Positions 60,024-64,000 of a DNA stretch of 64,000 nt are shown piece by piece; positions within the stretch are counted from its first letter, which is position 1; the number at the start of each line of letters is the position of its first letter. The notes beneath the pieces are model-generated. The model saw only the letters and a list, made by a program, of their open reading frames with translations. It searched no databases and was not told the DNA's origin. The DNA comes from Flavobacterium sp. DG2-3 (GTDB taxonomy: Bacteria; Bacteroidota; Bacteroidia; Flavobacteriales; Flavobacteriaceae): assembly GCF_030730925.1 (NCBI RefSeq), contig NZ_JAVAMB010000006.1, positions 124,001 through 188,000 of the forward strand, given 5' to 3'. The position numbers were made by a program, and so were the translations under genes.

Positions 60024-60491
60024 ATGAAAAATTATTGCTTAATAATTCTGCTATTGTTTTTTCTATTTAGCTGTAGTAAAAAACCAGAATACATTATTGA
60101 TGATTTATGGGATAATTTTTCTTTTAACTCAACGGTTTCAAAAAGTACTCAAATTGTCATTAAGTGCTATGATACAGAAATAACAAATAAAACTGTAGAA
60201 GTTGAATCTTTTGATCCATCAAAAATAATGAAAACTTCAAATCAAAAGCAAATTGACGAATTTGATAAAATCTTTATAGATGCTGAAAAAACAAGTTATT
60301 GTTGCTGTCCCAAAAGTTCTTATACGATTCATTTTTTCAACAAACAGGAAGAATTAGATCTTTTCTATGTTGATACGCTTGAATTTAAAAATAAAGTAAG
60401 AATTTGCGAAAGCAGCTATCAATATTCTTATATCATTAAAAAAGAAAATTGGAAAAACTATTTATTTACAATAATGAAAGAAAAAAACTGA
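60024..60491 (+). CDS. lipoprotein of unknown function between the DUF6265 pair
   Basis: 155 residues with lipobox LFSC (Cys18) after a hydrophobic stretch (CLIILLLFFLF). The mature part has FNSTVSKSTQIVIKCYDTEI, an unusual cysteine cluster (YCCCPKSSY, residues about 92-100), and a C-terminal SYQYSYIIKKENWKNYLFTIM. The three adjacent Cys could bind metal or form disulfides. TATTTTTG at 59991-59998 may be its -7 box. Not recognised. Confidence 0.68.
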   Translation: MKNYCLIILLLFFLFSCSKKPEYIIDDLWDNFSFNSTVSKSTQIVIKCYDTEITNKTVEVESFDPSKIMKTSNQKQIDEFDKIFIDAEKTSYCCCPKSSYTIHFFNKQEELDLFYVDTLEFKNKVRICESSYQYSYIIKKENWKNYLFTIMKEKN

Positions 60492-60586
60492 ATTCACTTT
60501 TAAGAAATATTTTTTGTTTGTAATATTTTTTAAAATTAAAAAAACTATTATTCAAGCAGTTAAATAAATAATAAAAAAACGAAACC

Positions 60587-61084
60587 ATGAAATTATCCAT
60601 TGCTTTATCCTCATCGTTAGCGTTGCTACTTTTTGCTTCTTGTAAAAAAGAAATCAAAACAGAAGCTCCTGTGAAGTCTTATACTGTCGAAAAAGCTTCG
60701 TGGTTTATTGGCGAATGGGGTAATAAATCTGAAGAAGGCGAACTTACAGAACGTTGGAAAAAAGTAAATGATTCTGTTTATTTTGGTGAATCTTATTTTG
60801 TTGTTGGAGGAAAAGATACTGTTTTTGGAGAACATGTAAATCTTGAAGATAAAAATGGTAAATTGTCTTTTATCGTAACTGTTCCAGGACAAAATGACGA
60901 ACTTCCCGTAACTTTTGAAATGACTTCGTCTACCGACAATCAAATTGTTTTTGAAAACCCAAAACACGATTATCCATCTAAAATTGTGTACAATAAAGTT
61001 GGAAATGATTCTCTAGTCGCAGAGATTTTCGGAATGAAAAAAGGGAAAACCGCTTCGGAAAAATTTCTAATGAAAAAAAGATAA
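60587..61084 (+). CDS. DUF6265 family lipoprotein, second of two
   Basis: 165 residues with lipobox FASC (Cys19). The mature domain mirrors the first: SWFIGEWGNKSEEGELTERWKK, YFGESYFVVGGKDTVFGEH, TVPGQNDELPVTFEMTSSTD, QIVFENPKHDYPSKIVYNKV. About half the residues agree with the first copy, so the duplication is old. The C-terminus ends EKFLMKKR. The 408-bp gap after it holds only repeats. Confidence 0.88.
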   Translation: MKLSIALSSSLALLLFASCKKEIKTEAPVKSYTVEKASWFIGEWGNKSEEGELTERWKKVNDSVYFGESYFVVGGKDTVFGEHVNLEDKNGKLSFIVTVPGQNDELPVTFEMTSSTDNQIVFENPKHDYPSKIVYNKVGNDSLVAEIFGMKKGKTASEKFLMKKR

Positions 61085-61107
61085 ATTAGCACGGCAATAA
61101 ATGTGTC

Positions 61108-61266
61108 GTTCCTACGGAACTTTTGATTGGTATTATTTCCATATCCCCACGGATTAAAATCCGTGGCTACAAAATAATTCATTCCTACGGAATTTTCGAA
61201 TTGGTTTCGTTTCATAAACCCCACGGATTAAAATCCGTGGCTACAAAATGGTTCATTCCTACGGAA
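61108..61266. repeat. two-and-a-half 74-bp units of a palindromic repeat
   Basis: TTCCTACGGAA occurs at 61109, 61182 and 61256, and CCACGGATTAAAATCCGTGG at 61147 and 61221, giving a 73-74-bp period. Each unit has two alternating hairpins. It is followed at 61340-61490 by TTCGTGTCCTAGCGCCTTCA and CTCAGCATCTCATCACCTTA-type dispersed repeats up to the MFS stop. Confidence 0.8.
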
Positions 61267-61492
61267 TTCTAAACTTTGTTACCTGCCAATCTTAGGAAAA
61301 AATTTGCTCCCGAAGCCTCGGGACTGCAACTTTGCGAGATTAAAAAAACTTCGTGTCCTAGCGCCTTCATGGCAAAACGGAAACTCAGAATCTTAGCAAC
61401 TTAAATTAAACAAAAAAACTTTGTGCCTTAGCGTCTTCGTGGCAAAAAACCTTAGACCCTCAGCATCTCATCACCTTAGAAGCTTAAAAAAA

Positions 61493-62653
61493 TCACTCAT
61501 TCTCCCCTATCTTATTCACCATAAAAATCATCAGAATTCCTAGAAGTGCCATAATTAGAAAGGCCCATTTCATGCTTAAATATTCGGAGATAAAACCCAC
61601 CATTGGCGGAACGAGTAAAAATCCTAAATAACCAATTGTAGATATAGAAGTTAAGGCCGAACCACTGCTCAATTTTGAAGATCTTCCAGCAATACTAAAT
61701 ACTAGCGGAACTACACAAGAAACTCCAAAACCGATTAAAACATATCCAAAAATAGTTGGATACGCATACGGCAAAATAAAGCAAACGCCGAAACCAACTG
61801 TTATTAATATACCGCTATAAAGCAGGATTTTTTTAGTTCCAAATTTCATTACTCCATAATCACCAAAAATACGTCCTAATGTCACTGCCGATGCAAAAAA
61901 GACAAACGCGGCACTCGTTAATTTTGGAGAAGCTTTTAGAATATTTTCGAAGTAAATTCCGCTCCAGTCGTACATCGTGTTTTCGCACGCCATAGAGACG
62001 AAACAAATCATAGCAAATTTTATCAGATTCTTTTCTGGCATTGAGAAAAACTTCTTCTTAACCGGAACAGGTTCATTATGAATGCTCATCGGATAAAAAC
62101 AAGCCGTTAGCGCCAGCATAAAAATACTCACTCCCAATAAATGATGTGATGGTGCAATTTTCTGTGTAACCATAACATAGCCTAAACCCGCTCCCGAAAA
62201 AACGGCAATACTCCAAACGGCATGAAAACGCGTTATAATCGATTTTGGATACAATTTCTGCACTTCAAGAGACTGCGCATTTATAGATAAATTGAAAATA
62301 TTACGAGAAGCTCCAAAAAATAAAAGTATAATAACCAGCTGCCACACAAATGCCGCCAATCCAGGCAAAGACAGCGCCACATTAAACATAACGGCTCCTA
62401 AAAGCATAATATAACGGCTGCTGTATTTGTTTAACAGCTTTCCTGTAAACGGCATCGTTAGCATCAACCCTATCGGAAAAGCGAATAAAACCGCTCCAAA
62501 TTCAGCTTCAGACAAATGCAATTGTGCTTGTATATGTGGAATTCTCGAAACCCAAGAAGAATAGCCAAAACCCGAAAGGAAGAAAAAAACAGTGTTGGCA
62601 ATACGATATCCTCTAGGCGTATTTTGAATCTTTTTAAAGAATGGTAAAATCAT
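61493..62653 (-). CDS. MFS transporter, YbjJ/fucose-permease-like
   Basis: 386 residues with 12 predicted transmembrane helices. The MFS signature loop between TM2 and TM3 reads GKLLNKYSSRYIM, and the second half has GRIFGDYGVMKFGTKKILLYSG at the corresponding place. GYSSWVSRIPHIQAQLHLSEAEFGAVLF near the N-terminus is typical of the YbjJ-like (inner-membrane sugar/drug proton-coupled) group. Substrate cannot be inferred. A minus-strand -7-like TAATTTTG lies at 62680-62673. It is divergent from the TonB-dependent receptor gene. Confidence 0.88.
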   Translation of the reverse strand: MILPFFKKIQNTPRGYRIANTVFFFLSGFGYSSWVSRIPHIQAQLHLSEAEFGAVLFAFPIGLMLTMPFTGKLLNKYSSRYIMLLGAVMFNVALSLPGLAAFVWQLVIILLFFGASRNIFNLSINAQSLEVQKLYPKSIITRFHAVWSIAVFSGAGLGYVMVTQKIAPSHHLLGVSIFMLALTACFYPMSIHNEPVPVKKKFFSMPEKNLIKFAMICFVSMACENTMYDWSGIYFENILKASPKLTSAAFVFFASAVTLGRIFGDYGVMKFGTKKILLYSGILITVGFGVCFILPYAYPTIFGYVLIGFGVSCVVPLVFSIAGRSSKLSSGSALTSISTIGYLGFLLVPPMVGFISEYLSMKWAFLIMALLGILMIFMVNKIGENE

Positions 62654-62785
62654 GAAGTCATTTTTCAGACTGCAAAATTAAACCTTTTTAAAATTTATCT
62701 CACTAGAATTTCTATTAAGAATTTTTATTAAATCATTCAAAAGCGAGCATTTAACAATTTAGCCTATAAATGCTAAAAATAAAAA

Positions 62786-62815
62786 TTGTTAAGATTAATT
62801 TAATTTTTACATTTG
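62786..62815 (+). promoter_or_regulatory. promoter of the TonB-dependent receptor gene
   Basis: TTG (62786-62788), a 19-bp spacer and TACATTTG (62808-62815) match the consensus. The ATG is 57 bp further. No Fur-like palindrome was recognised around it. Confidence 0.72.
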
Positions 62816-62872
62816 CACTGTTTTTATTTATTCTAAATAAGAACAGATTTATAAACCAATTAAAAAGTACCA

Positions 62873-64000
62873 ATGAATTACCTCAGTTTGAAAACTTCTC
62901 GTTTTCTATTTTCTATCAGTTTTTTATTTTCGTTCTTATCTGCCTTTGCACAAAACCACGGAAAAATTAAAGGAACCATTACTACTTCTGACAGCGAACC
63001 TGCTGCTGGCGTAAATATTATTCTTAAAAACTCTAAATATGGCACCATTTCTAATGATGATGGTAGCTTTGATTTTAACAAAGTAAGAGCCAATACGTAT
63101 ACACTTCAAGTTTCTTTAGCCGGTTACGAAACTGCAGAAACTGAAGTTGTGGTTACAGAAAACGAAACTTCGACAGTTACGCTACAGCTTAAAGTTTCGA
63201 ACAAAGAATTAAAAGAAGTTATTATCAGCAGTCCGAAAAGCCTTGTTTCTAAAAAAACAGACTATGTAGCCAGAATGCCACTTAAAAACCTTGAAAATCC
63301 ACAGGTTTACAGCGTAATTCATAAAGAATTATTGCAAGAACAAGTTGCTGTAGATATTAGAAGCGCGGTTCAAAATGCTCCTGGTGTAGTTTCTATCAGC
63401 TATCCATCTGGAGGTGTCGGCGTAATTTTTAGAGGTTTCTCTACGGGAATAAATGCTAGAAACGGAATGGAAACGGTTTCTGGCCGTTCTTCTGTCGATC
63501 TTGGAAACGTTGAACGTATCGAGGTATTAAAAGGTCCGTCTGGAACTTTATTTGGGTCTACGGTATCTTCATTTGGCGGTGTAGTAAATTTAGTAACTAA
63601 AAAACCTCATGAAACAACAGCTGCAGAAGTGTCTTACACTACTGGAAGTTACGGATTAAACAGACTTACTGCTGATGTCAATACGCCTTTAAACAAAGAC
63701 AAAAGTGTATTATTTAGAATAAACATGGCGGTTAACAGAGAGAAAAGTTTTCTTGATTATGGTTTTAATAATGCTTTGCTTTTTGCACCAAGTCTTACTT
63801 ATAAAGCATCAGAAAAACTGACTTTCAACATCGATGCTGAACTTTATAATGTAAACAATACAAGACGTACTTATAATACTTACGGGGCAACTTCTGGAAT
63901 TACAAATCCAAATGATTTGAAAATCGATTACAGAAAATCGATGTTCCATGATGATAATGATGCTAAAACAAAAGCAACTAAAGTTTTTGCACAAGCAGAA
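62873..64000 (+). CDS. TonB-dependent receptor, N-terminal part (cut by window edge)
   Basis: At least 376 residues from ATG 62873. Signal peptide ends FLSAFAQN. Residues about 30-105 are a CarboxypepD-regulatory-like domain (GKIKGTITTSDSEPAAGVNI, YGTISNDDGSFDF). The plug follows: AVDIRSAVQNAPGVVSISYP, VIFRGFSTGINARNGME, NVERIEVLKGPSGTLFGST, GGVVNLVTKKP, a siderophore-receptor-like arrangement (FhuA/FecA group). Barrel strands begin with AEVSYTTGSYGLNRLTADV. It likely takes up ferric siderophore or a similar ligand; no SusD-type partner is visible upstream. The C-terminal barrel lies beyond the window. Confidence 0.92.
   Translation, partial: MNYLSLKTSRFLFSISFLFSFLSAFAQNHGKIKGTITTSDSEPAAGVNIILKNSKYGTISNDDGSFDFNKVRANTYTLQVSLAGYETAETEVVVTENETSTVTLQLKVSNKELKEVIISSPKSLVSKKTDYVARMPLKNLENPQVYSVIHKELLQEQVAVDIRSAVQNAPGVVSISYPSGGVGVIFRGFSTGINARNGMETVSGRSSVDLGNVERIEVLKGPSGTLFGSTVSSFGGVVNLVTKKPHETTAAEVSYTTGSYGLNRLTADVNTPLNKDKSVLFRINMAVNREKSFLDYGFNNALLFAPSLTYKASEKLTFNIDAELYNVNNTRRTYNTYGATSGITNPNDLKIDYRKSMFHDDNDAKTKATKVFAQAE

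Noticed and set aside
62770..62970. 66-residue plus-strand frame before the TonB-dependent receptor
   Set aside because: It overlaps the promoter and the signal-peptide region of the true gene in another frame; the receptor starts at 62873 with clear family sequence.

Overview
The window reads as a low-GC Bacteroidota chromosome, most likely a Flavobacterium species. The evidence is: promoters of the TTG-N17-23-TAnnTTTG type; a type IX secretion (T9SS) C-terminal domain; a TonB-dependent receptor with a carboxypeptidase-like N-terminal domain; GH92 mannosidase, DUF5723, DUF4197 and DUF6265 families; fused IcmF; and intergenic spaces filled with flavobacterial palindromic repeats. I found no rRNA, tRNA, CRISPR array, insertion sequence or prophage. 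Both ends cut a gene: GH92 on the left, a TonB-dependent receptor on the right.

Layout. 1-3.6 kb: GH92 fragment, two small unknown genes, purM. 3.8-9.6 kb: a complete curli-type amyloid operon on the minus strand (csgA-like, csgB-like, csgH-like, csgE, csgF, csgG, then a lipoprotein). Its csgH/csgE junction is a frameshift at an A10 run, and its upstream region carries a LytTR-type direct repeat. 9.7-14.6 kb: two unrelated glutamine synthetases head to head (GSIII and GSII), then TerC. 14.7-16.2 kb: a lipoprotein and an esterase. 16.6-21.3 kb: an AraC regulator and an array of four paralogous small secreted beta-sandwich proteins, three of them under an almost identical upstream element at a fixed distance from the -7 box. 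21.4-25.2 kb: unknown genes and a T9SS cargo protein. 25.4-38 kb: mostly housekeeping genes (icmF, L,D-transpeptidase, DUF4197, purU, katA, BtuF-like protein, pyrF). A duplicated putative small-RNA locus lies at 35.2-35.8 kb.

38-44.8 kb is a stress and envelope island: Dps, CsbD, an AraC regulator, a response regulator, a CHASE3 histidine kinase, then a run of small membrane or envelope genes (DUF4142-like, beta-barrel, Lmo0937-type, YtxH, holin-like). 45-47.7 kb: DUF5723 protein and prfA. 48-56.7 kb is an accessory stretch of mostly unknown genes: a PD-(D/E)XK protein, an 18-residue tandem-repeat protein, a pair of paralogous small proteins, small membrane proteins, DUF5995, a GreA-like factor and an SRPBCC protein. 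56.9-64 kb: topB, a DUF6265 pair, an MFS transporter and the start of a TonB-dependent receptor.

The most promising leads are the AraC-linked paralogue array with its fixed 74-bp promoter architecture, the twin 58-bp-identical small-RNA locus, the dnaX-like slippery site joining CsgH and CsgE, the LytTR-like site upstream of the curli operon, and the 18-residue repeat protein. Family assignments come from reading the sequences. No database search was run.
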